A stretch of DNA of 64,000 nt from contig CAKQMB010000005.1 in NCBI GenBank assembly GCA_934254825.1, positions 81,062 to 145,061 of the forward strand, given 5' to 3'. A program made the position numbers and the translations under genes. Under the pieces are notes generated by a model. It was not told the DNA's origin. It did no database searches and saw only the letters and a program-made list of their open reading frames with translations. This document shows, piece after piece, positions 8,383-16,406 of the stretch. Position 1 is the first letter of the stretch. The number at the start of each line of letters is the position of its first letter. Origin of the DNA: an uncultured Clostridia bacterium (GTDB lineage Bacteria; Bacillota; Clostridia; Christensenellales; Borkfalkiaceae).

Positions 8383-9588
8383 TTATAAAATTACGTTTAT
8401 ATGAACTTTTTTGCCCTTGTGGAGAACAAAGCTTCCTTTTGCTTTGATTTCGGGGGAGAGCGTAAGGTCGTTTACGGTGAGTTTAACGTCGTCAACGGAA
8501 ACGCCGCCGCCTTCGATAAGTCTTCTCGCTTCGCCTTTGGATTTCGCAACGCCCGCGCCGACCATTATGTCGAGAATATTATCCGCGCCGCCTGCATTGT
8601 AAGAGGGCATATCTTCCGCATTGCCGCCGAATGCCGCTTTCGCCTGTTTTCTTGCCTGTTCGGCTTTTTCTTCGCCGTGAACGAGCTTTGTTACTTCGTA
8701 AGCAAGTCTTTCTTTCGCCGCGTTCATTCTCTCGTCGTTATATTTGGTGAGTTCGGCGATTTCGTCCATATCCATAAAGGTTAAAAGACGCATACACTCC
8801 GCGACTTTGCAGTCTTCCACGTTTCTGAAATACTGATAGAAATCGTAAACGGGGCATTTGTTTTCGTCGAGCCAGAGCGCGCCTTTCTGGGTTTTGCCCA
8901 TTTTTTTGCCTTCGCTGTTCAGAAGAAGAGTGCAGGTTAAGCAGTAAGCGTCCTTCTGTTCCTTTCTGCGGATAAGGTCCACGCCCGCGAGCATATTCGA
9001 CCACTGATCGTCGCCGCCCACTTCGAGCGAGCAACCGTATTCCCGATTAAGATGCAAAAAGTCGTAACCCTGCATTAACATATAGTTAAATTCGAAGAAG
9101 GTGAGACCTTTTTCCATTCTCTGTTTGAAGCATTCCGCCGTAAGCATTTTGTTTACGGAGAAGTAAACGCCGATATCGCGGAGGAATTCTATATAATTAA
9201 GGTCTAAAAGCCAGTCCGCGTTGTTGGCGATTATCGCGCCGTTTTCGCCGTCGAAGTTAATAAAACGCGACATTTGCTTTTTGAAACAGTCGATATTATG
9301 ATCGATAGTTTCTCTCGTCATCATCTGACGCATATCCGATCTTCCCGAGGGGTCGCCTATCATACCCGTACCGCCGCCGAAAAGCGCGATGGGGCGGTGA
9401 CCGTATCTCTGCATCCACGCCATTGCCATAATGGGAATATAATGTCCGATATGGAGGCTGTCTGCCGTCGGGTCGAAACCGACGTAAAATGTAACGCTTT
9501 CGGTTTCGAGTTTCTTTCTCAGGTCTTCGCCGTAAACGGTTTGTTTTATAAATCCGCGTTCTTCGAGAACGTCCATTACGTTTTTCAT
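8383..9588 (-). CDS. tyrS: Tyrosyl-tRNA synthetase
   Basis: Charges tRNA-Tyr with tyrosine using ATP. 401 residues, close to the usual 400-430. Class I signatures: HIGH at residues 46-49 within PTADSLHIGHY, and KMGKT in the KMSKS position (about 230). Substrate-pocket segments GGDDQWSNMLAG and YDFLHLNREYGC are present. The C-terminal S4 RNA-binding domain is intact (GVAKSKGEARRLIEGGGVSVDD). Start at 9588 has an AGAGGT ribosome site. Transcribed alone from its own promoter; the leader holds a short dispersed repeat but no T-box. Confidence 0.97.
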   Translation of the reverse strand: MKNVMDVLEERGFIKQTVYGEDLRKKLETESVTFYVGFDPTADSLHIGHYIPIMAMAWMQRYGHRPIALFGGGTGMIGDPSGRSDMRQMMTRETIDHNIDCFKKQMSRFINFDGENGAIIANNADWLLDLNYIEFLRDIGVYFSVNKMLTAECFKQRMEKGLTFFEFNYMLMQGYDFLHLNREYGCSLEVGGDDQWSNMLAGVDLIRRKEQKDAYCLTCTLLLNSEGKKMGKTQKGALWLDENKCPVYDFYQYFRNVEDCKVAECMRLLTFMDMDEIAELTKYNDERMNAAKERLAYEVTKLVHGEEKAEQARKQAKAAFGGNAEDMPSYNAGGADNILDIMVGAGVAKSKGEARRLIEGGGVSVDDVKLTVNDLTLSPEIKAKGSFVLHKGKKVHINVIL

Positions 9589-9639
9589 TGAATTGTACCT
9601 CTTAAAGCAAAATGATTTTTGTCGTTATTTTATTTTTTT

Positions 9640-9723
9640 CGGGCGAATAAGCTCTCCCGCGCGATTTTTCGGGCGAACGGCGTCCGCCCTTACGAAATTT
9701 TTGCAATGCGCAATATTCGCCCG
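9640..9723. repeat. Dispersed CGGGCGA-type repeat in the tyrS leader
   Basis: 84 bp bounded by CGGGCGAATA (9640-9649) and its exact complement (9714-9723), with an inner GGGCG...CGCCC hairpin and the tail CTTACGAAATTTTTGCAATG. Related copies lie at 38203-38250 and 40926-40995. Confidence 0.6.
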
Positions 9724-9748
9724 GACAATTTTCGATCCGTCTTTTTCT

Positions 9749-9777
9749 ATTCTAACATTAAAACATTATAAAAGCAA
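9749..9777 (-). promoter_or_regulatory. Promoter for tyrS
   Basis: Minus strand TTGCTT (9772-9777), 17 bases, TAGAAT (9749-9754). Confidence 0.55.
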
Positions 9778-9820
9778 GCAAAAAAACTTAAAATAACGGT
9801 TAAATAATAATTGAAAAAAT

Positions 9821-9849
9821 TTTCGGGATATGCTATAATTTAACGGAAG
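9821..9849 (+). promoter_or_regulatory. Promoter for the Fe-S scaffold / GGGtGRT pair
   Basis: TTGAAA (9821-9826), 17 bases, TATAAT (9844-9849), about 55 bases before the first gene. Confidence 0.7.
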
Positions 9850-9905
9850 ACGAGCCGAACGGGGTTCGGCGCTGTTTATGCGAAAAAAAATTTGGAGGAA
9901 TATTT

Positions 9906-10598
9906 ATGCAATATTCAAACGAAGTAAAGGATATGGTCTGCGTAGCGAAAGGTCCCAAGCACGGACCCGCGCCTATCCCCGAAGAGGGGCTTTGGGTTGA
10001 AGCTAAGCAGATAACCGACATCAGCGGATTTACTCACGGCGTCGGTTGGTGCGCTCCTCAGCAGGGAGCCTGCAAGCTTTCGCTCAACGTTAAAAAAGGC
10101 GTTATCGAAGAAGCTTTGATTGAGACCATCGGCTGCTCGGGTATGACTCACTCCGCGGCAATGGCTTCCGAGATACTTCCCGGAAAAACCATTCTCGAAG
10201 CTCTTAATACCGACCTTGTCTGCGACGCTATCAACACCGCTATGAGAGAGCTTTTCTTACAGATAGTTTACGGACGTACTCAGTCGGCTTACTCCGACGA
10301 CGGACTCGTTATCGGCGCGGGACTCGAAGACCTCGGAAAGGGACTTCGTTCGCAGGTCGGAACTATGTACGGAACAAAGGAAAAGGGTACGAGATATCTT
10401 GAAATGGCAGAGGGCTACGTTACGAGAATGGCTCTCGACGAAGATATGCAGGTTATCGGTTACGAGTTCGTTTCGCTCGGCAAAATGACCGATTTCATCA
10501 AAAAAGGTCTCACTCCCAACGAAGCGTACGAGAAAGCCAAGGGTCACTACGGCAGATTCGAGAACGCTTACAAATATATCGATCCGAGAAAGGAATAA
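9906..10598 (+). CDS. NifU/IscU-like iron-sulfur cluster scaffold protein
   Basis: 230 residues. The region ETIGCSGMTHSAAMASEI, then LPGKTILEAL, matches the NifU/IscU core, where a Cys holds the nascent cluster and a Gly-Lys-Thr turn precedes the next helix. Cysteines at 12, 49, 56 and 77 are candidates for ligands; the family normally uses three. The C-terminal part (about 120-230) is longer than in IscU and unlike it. Ribosome site GGAGG. It is followed after 12 bases by the GGGtGRT gene, and shares its promoter and terminator. I infer a scaffold or carrier dedicated to the partner protein; no cysteine desulfurase is nearby. Confidence 0.75.
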   Translation: MQYSNEVKDMVCVAKGPKHGPAPIPEEGLWVEAKQITDISGFTHGVGWCAPQQGACKLSLNVKKGVIEEALIETIGCSGMTHSAAMASEILPGKTILEALNTDLVCDAINTAMRELFLQIVYGRTQSAYSDDGLVIGAGLEDLGKGLRSQVGTMYGTKEKGTRYLEMAEGYVTRMALDEDMQVIGYEFVSLGKMTDFIKKGLTPNEAYEKAKGHYGRFENAYKYIDPRKE

Positions 10599-10610
10599 GG
10601 AGAAGAAGAA

Positions 10611-11612
10611 ATGGCTTTATTTGAAGGATATGAAAGAAGAATTGACAAAATCAATGCTACTTTGAAAGAATACGGCATTTCTTCGGTTGAAGAATGCAAG
10701 GAAATCTGTCTTGCAAAAGGGGTTGATTGCGACGATATCGTAAGAAGCACTCAGCCTATTTGCTTCGAAAACGCCGTCTGGGCTTACACCGTCGGCGCGG
10801 CTATCGCTATAAAGAGCGGAGCTAAAAAAGCTGCGGACGCAGCCGCCAAAATCGGTATCGGTCTTCAATCGTTCTGTATTCCCGGCTCCGTTGCGGATAA
10901 CAGAAAGGTCGGTTTAGGTCACGGAAACCTCGGCGCGATGCTCCTTTCGGACGACACCGATTGCTTCTGCTTCTTAGCAGGTCACGAATCTTTCGCGGCG
11001 GCGGAAGGCGCGATCAAAATCGCTCTTAACGCCAACACCGTAAGAACCAAACCTTTGAGAGTTATTCTTAACGGTCTCGGAAAAGACGCGGCTATGATCA
11101 TTTCGAGAATCAACGGCTTCACTTACGTCGAAACCACGTTCGATCCTTACACCGAAAAGGTAACCGTAGTTTACGAGAAACCTTATTCGGACGGACCGAG
11201 AGCAAAAGTTAAATGCTACGGCGCGGATAACGTTCCCGAAGGCGTTGCTATAATGAAGCTCGAAAACGTTATGGTTTCCATCACTGGTAACTCCACGAAT
11301 CCCACGAGATTCCAGCACCCCGTTGCAGGCACTTACAAAAAGTGGTGCGTTGAAAACGGCAAAAAATATTTCTCCGTTGCATCGGGCGGCGGCACGGGCA
11401 GAACGCTTCACCCCGACAATATGGCGGCAGGTCCTTCCTCTTACGGTATGACCGACACTATGGGAAGAATGCACTCCGACGCTCAGTTCGCAGGTTCTTC
11501 TTCCGTTCCCGCGCATGTAGAAATGATGGGTCTTATCGGTATGGGTAACAACCCGATGGTAGGAGCTACCGTTGCGGTTGCGGTTGCAGTCGAAAAGGCG
11601 ATGAACAAATAA
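10611..11612 (+). CDS. GGGtGRT family protein, function unknown
   Basis: 333 residues. The name-giving motif GGGTGRT is at 259-265, within SVASGGGTGRTLHPDN. The family is annotated only by this motif and is known to sit next to an Fe-S scaffold-like gene, as here. Other visible features: VDCDDIVRSTQPICFENAVWAY near the N-terminus, a glycine-rich middle (VGLGHGNLGAML), Cys residues (DTDCFCF) that could bind metal, and a C-terminal GLIGMGNNPMVGATVAVAVA. No signal peptide or membrane segment, so cytoplasmic. Ribosome site AAGGAG. Strong, translation-friendly codon use suggests good expression. The biochemical role is not known to me. Confidence 0.85.
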   Translation: MALFEGYERRIDKINATLKEYGISSVEECKEICLAKGVDCDDIVRSTQPICFENAVWAYTVGAAIAIKSGAKKAADAAAKIGIGLQSFCIPGSVADNRKVGLGHGNLGAMLLSDDTDCFCFLAGHESFAAAEGAIKIALNANTVRTKPLRVILNGLGKDAAMIISRINGFTYVETTFDPYTEKVTVVYEKPYSDGPRAKVKCYGADNVPEGVAIMKLENVMVSITGNSTNPTRFQHPVAGTYKKWCVENGKKYFSVASGGGTGRTLHPDNMAAGPSSYGMTDTMGRMHSDAQFAGSSSVPAHVEMMGLIGMGNNPMVGATVAVAVAVEKAMNK

Positions 11613-11638
11613 TTTAATCGATTTATCCGATTATTATA

Positions 11639-11678
11639 CGCGGGGTTCGGAAAAATTTCCGAACCCCGCGTTTATTTT
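11639..11678 (+). terminator. Terminator of the scaffold / GGGtGRT operon
   Basis: Perfect 15 bp arms (11639-11653, 11656-11670) then TTTATTTT. A second GC-rich palindrome follows at 11686-11720. Confidence 0.85.
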
Positions 11679-11753
11679 AAACTTTTTATGCGCCGCGTTT
11701 TTTTTAAACGCGGCGCATAATTTACCCCGAAAAAATAAATCGTTATAAATTTC

Positions 11754-11782
11754 TTGCAAAAAAAATAAAAATATTATATAAT
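11754..11782 (+). promoter_or_regulatory. Promoter for the membrane protein gene
   Basis: TTGCAA (11754-11759), 17 bases, TATAAT (11777-11782). Several GTTATA motifs follow within 40 bases. Confidence 0.65.
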
Positions 11783-11874
11783 CGGTTATATAGGGTTATA
11801 ACGAGCCGTTTATAACGAAAGCCGAAAAAATTTTCGGGTATCGATAAGAAACAAAGCGGCGGAGGAGAGAAGTT

Positions 11875-12828
11875 TTGCGGGTAATCAACGCGTTTAAAAT
11901 AGCCATAGGAAATTTCGGGCTTGTATTTAAAAATATTCTTTATAAAATCATTATTTTTGCGGTTTTCGCAACGGCTGTGTGGTTTACGCTCAACATAAGC
12001 TTAACTCCGTTTATCGAGCAACTTAAACCCGTTTTGCAGGATATCGCGGAAATCATAAAAGCTCTTTTAAAAGGGCAGAGCGGAGTTTCGGCAACAAATT
12101 CTTCCAACCTCACCGCTCATTTCAACGAGTTTCTTTCTTACATTTCGGCTAACGTCGGAAGCATTGTCGCAGCCGCGCTTATTTGCGTTCTGATCGTTTA
12201 TCTTTACAGATTTTTCGCAGGTATAAGCGACTGTACTTTAATGATTCTGGTCGACGGACATATGTCGAGTTTATCGCACAGAGGATACCTCGGAGTTATG
12301 TTCGAAAATTTGAAGAAAATCGTTGTTTATCAACTTATAGACGCGGTTCTTGCTATCGTTTACTATGCTTTGGTCTTTGCCGTCGAGTATCTTTTATTCA
12401 GATTTTTAACGCCTTATTTAACGGTTGTCGTGGTATTTGTGGGCGTGTGTATTCTGGCGTTTTCGATAGGCGTTTATTCGTCCTGTTTAAGTCAGGTAAT
12501 GGCGAATATGATCGTCGGAGGGCTTGGCGTAAAGCAGGCGTTTATCAAAGGGCTTAACCCCGGGAAAAAATATTTTTGGAGAATGTTCTCCGCGTATTTA
12601 TCGGTAAATCTCATATATGTATATCTGTTTATATCGATGGGCGTGTTCACGCTCGGCGCGGGTTCCGTTCTTATCGCGGCGTTTTTCACGCTTATGATAG
12701 TGTGTATGCGCCTGGTGGATTATTACACGATAAACGTCAAGAAATACTTCATCGATTACGACAACATAATCGTTCCGAAAGAGCTTCGCGAAAACGATGA
12801 ACAGCTTTTGAACGACGTCGAAATATAA
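11875..12828 (+). CDS. Polytopic membrane protein, unknown function
   Basis: 317 residues with about six hydrophobic segments: near residues 24-45, 94-115, 155-180, 185-205, 240-260 and 262-285. The loop between the first two is long and polar. The C-terminal tail (KKYFIDYDNIIVPKELRENDEQLL) is charged and probably cytoplasmic. No transporter or enzyme motif is recognised. The start is a TTG, chosen because GGAGGAG lies seven bases upstream and the N-terminal amphipathic stretch is in frame. Single-gene unit with its own promoter, ending at a terminator shared with the opposite operon. Confidence 0.75.
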   Translation: MRVINAFKIAIGNFGLVFKNILYKIIIFAVFATAVWFTLNISLTPFIEQLKPVLQDIAEIIKALLKGQSGVSATNSSNLTAHFNEFLSYISANVGSIVAAALICVLIVYLYRFFAGISDCTLMILVDGHMSSLSHRGYLGVMFENLKKIVVYQLIDAVLAIVYYALVFAVEYLLFRFLTPYLTVVVVFVGVCILAFSIGVYSSCLSQVMANMIVGGLGVKQAFIKGLNPGKKYFWRMFSAYLSVNLIYVYLFISMGVFTLGAGSVLIAAFFTLMIVCMRLVDYYTINVKKYFIDYDNIIVPKELRENDEQLLNDVEI

Positions 12829-12850
12829 TGTTTAAAATTCAAAACCGATC

Positions 12851-12880
12851 AAAAAAAGCGTCCCTCGGGACGCTTTTTTA
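12851..12880. terminator. Bidirectional terminator between convergent genes
   Basis: AGCGTCCC / GGGACGCT arms with A-run on one side and T-run on the other, so it can serve both the membrane protein gene and the phosphatase gene. Confidence 0.85.
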
Positions 12881-12892
12881 TATGAAATCCGA

Positions 12893-14065
12893 TTAAAAAT
12901 AACTAACTTTTATTCTTTTGCCCATTTGTTTAAGGCATTTCGAAAGTTCTTCCACAAGGTTCATTTTTATGTTGAAGTTTATCGGAAGATCGGGGTTCTG
13001 GTGCGCGGGATTGACGGCTCTGCCTACGAAAAAGTTTATATCGGTCGCTTCTTCGAATAAAAGTCTGCATATAAGCGACGCACCGTCCTGTCCGAAACTC
13101 CATTTTTCGTAAAGTTTGTTTTCGTTCAGACAATCTTTCGCGTATTCCACGACTTTATTTACGGTTATAACGCCTTCCGTAACCAGATCCACGCCTTCAA
13201 TTTCCGCAATCGGCGGAACGTCGCTTCGGACGAAATTCAAAGTCGGTTTAACGGTTTTCCCGAGATATTTCGCGGCGATAGACGAGGTAGTTCCTCCGCA
13301 AACGATATGTTTTCCTTCTTTGGAGAAGAATAAAGACATCATTCGGTTTGCGTCGTCGGGGTTGGACGGCGGACCGAACAAAAGGTTCATGGGTTCGCGT
13401 CTTCTGACCTTTAAAACAACAGCCGTCGTGTCGTCGCCGGGTTTGTTTCCGTAAAGACGATTGCATTCGTCGACGAGGATCGTCGAAAGCGTTTTTGCCG
13501 TGTAACCGACGTAAACGTTGGGGAGAAGGAAATTGATTATCTCGTCTCTTTTCCAACCGAAATTGAACTGAGTTCCGAGTCCCGCATGCGGGCAACCGTC
13601 GCTCATCAGAATAAACACGTCGTTGTCTTTCAGCGGGATAATCGACTTATAGATGCGTTTTCCGCCGATGTTCATCTCCGTTCTGTGGTAGAGATAATTG
13701 GCTCCGTCTCTTAAAACGATGACCTGCGGATTGTCGAATTCCATAATTTCCGCGGTCTCGTTGTTGACGATATGGACTATCGTGAAAGTGGAGTAGGCAA
13801 CCCCTCTCACCGAGCAGATGGGAAGAGTTGCGGCGATCGTAGAAACGCAGTCTTCGAGGGAAAGTCCTTCCGCCATCATCGTAGAAATGATTTTGGAGGT
13901 GAGCGTCGAAAGTATGCTTGCTTTAACGCCGCTCCCCAGTCCGTCCGCCAGAACCACGACCTGCGAATTTTCGCCTTGTTCCACAACGTCGACATGGTCG
14001 CCGCAAAGTTGTTCGCCGACGTGGTTTATGCTTTTGTAGCCGATATCCACGCAAAGATCATTCAT
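12893..14065 (-). CDS. SpoIIE-type PP2C serine/threonine phosphatase
   Basis: 390 residues. The phosphatase domain (about 1-222) has the metal-binding acidic residues of the family: GDHVDVV (D23), VLADGLGSG (D41), MSDGCPHAG (D156) and GDDTTAVVL (D211, D212). A further 165 residues of unknown fold follow, with a GGTTSSIAAKYLG segment. No membrane domain, so this is not SpoIIE itself; it is a soluble relative. Start overlaps the end of the hydrogenase-like gene by eight bases, implying coupled translation. PP2C genes beside PAS-bearing hydrogenases are a known arrangement for sensory [FeFe] hydrogenases. I infer it is the output of that sensor. Its phosphoprotein target is not in the window. 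Confidence 0.88.
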   Translation of the reverse strand: MNDLCVDIGYKSINHVGEQLCGDHVDVVEQGENSQVVVLADGLGSGVKASILSTLTSKIISTMMAEGLSLEDCVSTIAATLPICSVRGVAYSTFTIVHIVNNETAEIMEFDNPQVIVLRDGANYLYHRTEMNIGGKRIYKSIIPLKDNDVFILMSDGCPHAGLGTQFNFGWKRDEIINFLLPNVYVGYTAKTLSTILVDECNRLYGNKPGDDTTAVVLKVRRREPMNLLFGPPSNPDDANRMMSLFFSKEGKHIVCGGTTSSIAAKYLGKTVKPTLNFVRSDVPPIAEIEGVDLVTEGVITVNKVVEYAKDCLNENKLYEKWSFGQDGASLICRLLFEEATDINFFVGRAVNPAHQNPDLPINFNIKMNLVEELSKCLKQMGKRIKVSYF

Positions 14066-15731
14066 CTTCGATAGACTCCTTCAATTTCGTAAGCGCGATT
14101 TTTGTTTCCGCCGCGGTTTCGCCGAGGAGAGACGCGATCTCCTGAACGATACGCATCTGTTTATCGACGACTTTGTCCGCAACTTCGATGGTCTGACGGG
14201 AAATACTTTCCTTTTTGTCGCGCTCTGTTTCTTCGTCGGTTATATCTCTCATAATACATACGAGAAGATGATAGTTTTCGTCGTAAATAACCGACTGTTC
14301 GACGTACTTTTTATATTCCGCAAGATAAGTTCTTTCGTTTCTGACGCTGCGTTTCGTCCTTAAAACTCTCGAAAAGATATCCACGTCGAGAATTCTGATA
14401 ACGCCTTCGCCCAGAACGTCGCTTGCGGAGCGGATATTCATTATTTTTCTTGCCGAAGCGTTGATCTGCTGAACTTCGAGGCTTTCGTTCAGAACGATAA
14501 GTCCGTTCGGAGTGTTGTTTACGATGCAGTCCGAAAAGCTTTCGGCTTTGTCTTTAAGGAAGGGGAGACACATTGAAATTTCGGCTTTTCCCTCGAAGAT
14601 AGCCGCCGCCTTTTCGCGGCAGGTATCGTATCCGCAGGAACCGCAGTTAAGCTCGTCTTCCTTTTTGAATTTACCCATTTTTTTGAGTATTTCTTCGATC
14701 TCCTGTTCCGTCGGGGGAACGGTTTTTCTGCCGATAGCCGTCATGTTTTTGAGAAGAGACACGCTGTCGGGCATATTAACGTCGAAATCCTCTTTGCCGG
14801 CGTATCTGGCGACAGCCGCATAGTCTCTCACGGGCAGACGGTGATATTTTTCCATAACGGGACCGCCGATGCAGCTTCCTATGCACGACGACATTTCTAC
14901 AAAGCATTTGTGGAGTTTTCCGCTTTCGATATCTTTTAACGCGGCGATGCAGTTTTCCACGCCGTCTATCGCAAGGTAAGTGTATTCGGGTATCTGCTCC
15001 ATTGTTTTGAGAATTCCGCCAGTCGTCGGGAAAAATCTCGCACGGCTCTTTTCGATGCCGTCCATATCGCTTTTAAGCTCGATCCTTTCGGCTTTGAGCC
15101 ATTCGGCGAGTTCTTCGTAAGTTAAAACGGCGTCGACGAGTCCGTCGTAATAAGTCGCTTCGTCCTTTTTCGCAACGCAAGGTCCGATAAACACGACCTT
15201 GGCGTTCGGAACTCTTTCTTTTATATCCCTCGCATGCGCCTGCATGGGCGACAGAATATTCGCGAGATATTTAAGCGAGTCGGGGAAATATTTCTGAATG
15301 AGAAGATTTATCGAATGACAGCACGAAGAAATAACTATATCGCGCTTTTCATCGGACAGCATTTTCTCGTATTCCTTTTTGACGATCGTAGCTCCTATCG
15401 CCGTTTCTTCGACTTCGGCAAAACCGAGTTTTTTCAAAGCTTCGCGCATGCCGTTAATGCCGATATTCTCGTAATTCGCGATAAACGACGGCGCGAGAGA
15501 AACGTACACGGGATCGCCCGACTGAATAAGCACTTTCGCGATTTCCGTTTCGCTCTTGATTTCTTTTGCGTTCTGCGGGCATACGACGAAACATTGTCCG
15601 CAGAGAATACATTCGTTTCCTATGATATGCGCCTGGTTTGCCGAAAATCTTATCGATTTAACGGGGCAGTGACGTATACATTTATAACAGTTTTTACAAT
15701 TCGATTTTTTTAACGTGAGAAAATCCGCCAT
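14058..15731 (-). CDS. Sensory-type [FeFe]-hydrogenase-like protein with C-terminal FeS and PAS domains
   Basis: 557 residues. Order: two [4Fe-4S] motifs (C12/15/18/22, C41/44/47/51), H-cluster domain (about 75-310), a Cys4 FeS motif CGSCGYDTC (C363, C366, C371, C388), a PAS domain (about 402-500) and a helical tail. H-cluster loops are present but altered: SSCCH (C137, C138) for TSCCP, GPCVAKKDE (C185) for MPC.AKK.E, and EMSSCIGSCIGG (C283, C287) for E.MAC..GC..GG. All four cluster cysteines and the proton-relay Cys position remain, but both active-site methionines are replaced (Gly, Ser). This is the pattern of the putative sensory class (HydS, groups C/D), not of a bulk H2 producer. Ribosome site GAGGGT. 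Overlaps the phosphatase gene. Confidence 0.9.
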   Translation of the reverse strand: MADFLTLKKSNCKNCYKCIRHCPVKSIRFSANQAHIIGNECILCGQCFVVCPQNAKEIKSETEIAKVLIQSGDPVYVSLAPSFIANYENIGINGMREALKKLGFAEVEETAIGATIVKKEYEKMLSDEKRDIVISSCCHSINLLIQKYFPDSLKYLANILSPMQAHARDIKERVPNAKVVFIGPCVAKKDEATYYDGLVDAVLTYEELAEWLKAERIELKSDMDGIEKSRARFFPTTGGILKTMEQIPEYTYLAIDGVENCIAALKDIESGKLHKCFVEMSSCIGSCIGGPVMEKYHRLPVRDYAAVARYAGKEDFDVNMPDSVSLLKNMTAIGRKTVPPTEQEIEEILKKMGKFKKEDELNCGSCGYDTCREKAAAIFEGKAEISMCLPFLKDKAESFSDCIVNNTPNGLIVLNESLEVQQINASARKIMNIRSASDVLGEGVIRILDVDIFSRVLRTKRSVRNERTYLAEYKKYVEQSVIYDENYHLLVCIMRDITDEETERDKKESISRQTIEVADKVVDKQMRIVQEIASLLGETAAETKIALTKLKESIEDE

Positions 15732-15734
15732 TTT

Positions 15735-15998
15735 TTAACCCTCTTTTTCTTTTTTGATCTGCGGCATTATTTTGTCGTTCCAAAGCCCCGGGAGATTTTG
15801 CGGGTTTATCCCCGTATAAATTTCGTCGTCCACCGAGACGGTTACGCCCACGCGATTGCATTTTCCCGCGCAGAAACTTCCGACGAGGAATATATCGTCT
15901 TCGAGTCCTTCCTGCGCTATGTATTCTTGAAGAAGTTCGACTATCTGCGGCGCTCCTTTAATGTGGCACGAGCTGCCGACGCATACTTTAATTATCAT
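15735..15998 (-). CDS. Thioredoxin-like [2Fe-2S] ferredoxin, copy 2
   Basis: 87 residues. Matches the C-terminal NuoE-like/thioredoxin-like ferredoxin fold: CVGSSCHIKG (C6, C11) near the start and SFCAGKC (C43, C47) after the second strand, the four [2Fe-2S] ligands. Such proteins carry electrons for multi-subunit hydrogenases and are common beside sensory hydrogenases. Only three bases separate it from the hydrogenase-like gene, so a shared task is likely: electron exchange with the sensor. Ribosome site AAGGA. Confidence 0.88.
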   Translation of the reverse strand: MIIKVCVGSSCHIKGAPQIVELLQEYIAQEGLEDDIFLVGSFCAGKCNRVGVTVSVDDEIYTGINPQNLPGLWNDKIMPQIKKEKEG

Positions 15999-16033
15999 AA
16001 TATTTTTTCCTTATTGTTCGGATCGGTTATGTT

Positions 16034-16276
16034 TCAAACTCTTCCGAGTATTTCTTTTTCGAAAAATTCGTCCACGTTTTCCGGGCTTACCGAGAAGAAA
16101 TCCTCGTCCACCGTCACGCAGACTCCTTCCTTACACCTTCCCATACAGAACGTGCCGCCGAGTTCGACCTTTTCGTTGAGATTGTTTTTCGCGACAAGGT
16201 ATTGAAGTTCTTCGACGATCTGTCTCGAACCTTTTATGTGACACGAACTGCCTATACATACGGTAACTTTTATCAT
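16034..16276 (-). CDS. Thioredoxin-like [2Fe-2S] ferredoxin, copy 1
   Basis: 80 residues, a paralogue of the next gene in the operon, with CIGSSCHIKG (C7, C12) and TFCMGRC (C44, C48). The two copies keep all cysteines but differ over much of the remaining chain, so they are not a recent duplication and may serve different partners or potentials. Ribosome site AGGAG. Lies 35 bases before copy 2 and about 125 bases after the kinase gene; that gap holds a threefold 30 bp repeat. Confidence 0.88.
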   Translation of the reverse strand: MIKVTVCIGSSCHIKGSRQIVEELQYLVAKNNLNEKVELGGTFCMGRCKEGVCVTVDEDFFSVSPENVDEFFEKEILGRV

Positions 16277-16316
16277 TTTTATTCTCCTGTTTCGGATTTG
16301 TTCGCTCCCCGGACCG

Positions 16317-16406
16317 CTTGATCGCGTATCGCATAATTACGGATCGAGTGATCGCGGATTGCATAATTACGAGTTACTTGATCGCGGGTCGTTTAATCCC
16401 GACTTA
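16317..16406. repeat. Three 30 bp tandem repeats in the operon gap
   Basis: Units at 16317-16346, 16347-16376 and 16377-16406, exact 30-base period, sharing TTGATCGCG followed by a TCG or TTG segment and a TAATTACG-like end. The last unit contains the stop codon of the kinase gene (16404-16406). Confidence 0.7.

Noticed and set aside
9589..9748. T-box leader for tyrS
   Set aside because: No GGTGG-type specifier or antiterminator motif; the leader contains a dispersed repeat.
12893..14065. True SpoIIE
   Set aside because: Lacks the ten-helix membrane domain of SpoIIE; it is a soluble relative coupled to the hydrogenase-like gene.
16317..16406. CRISPR array in the 30 bp repeats
   Set aside because: The repeats are directly adjacent without spacers, and no cas genes are present.
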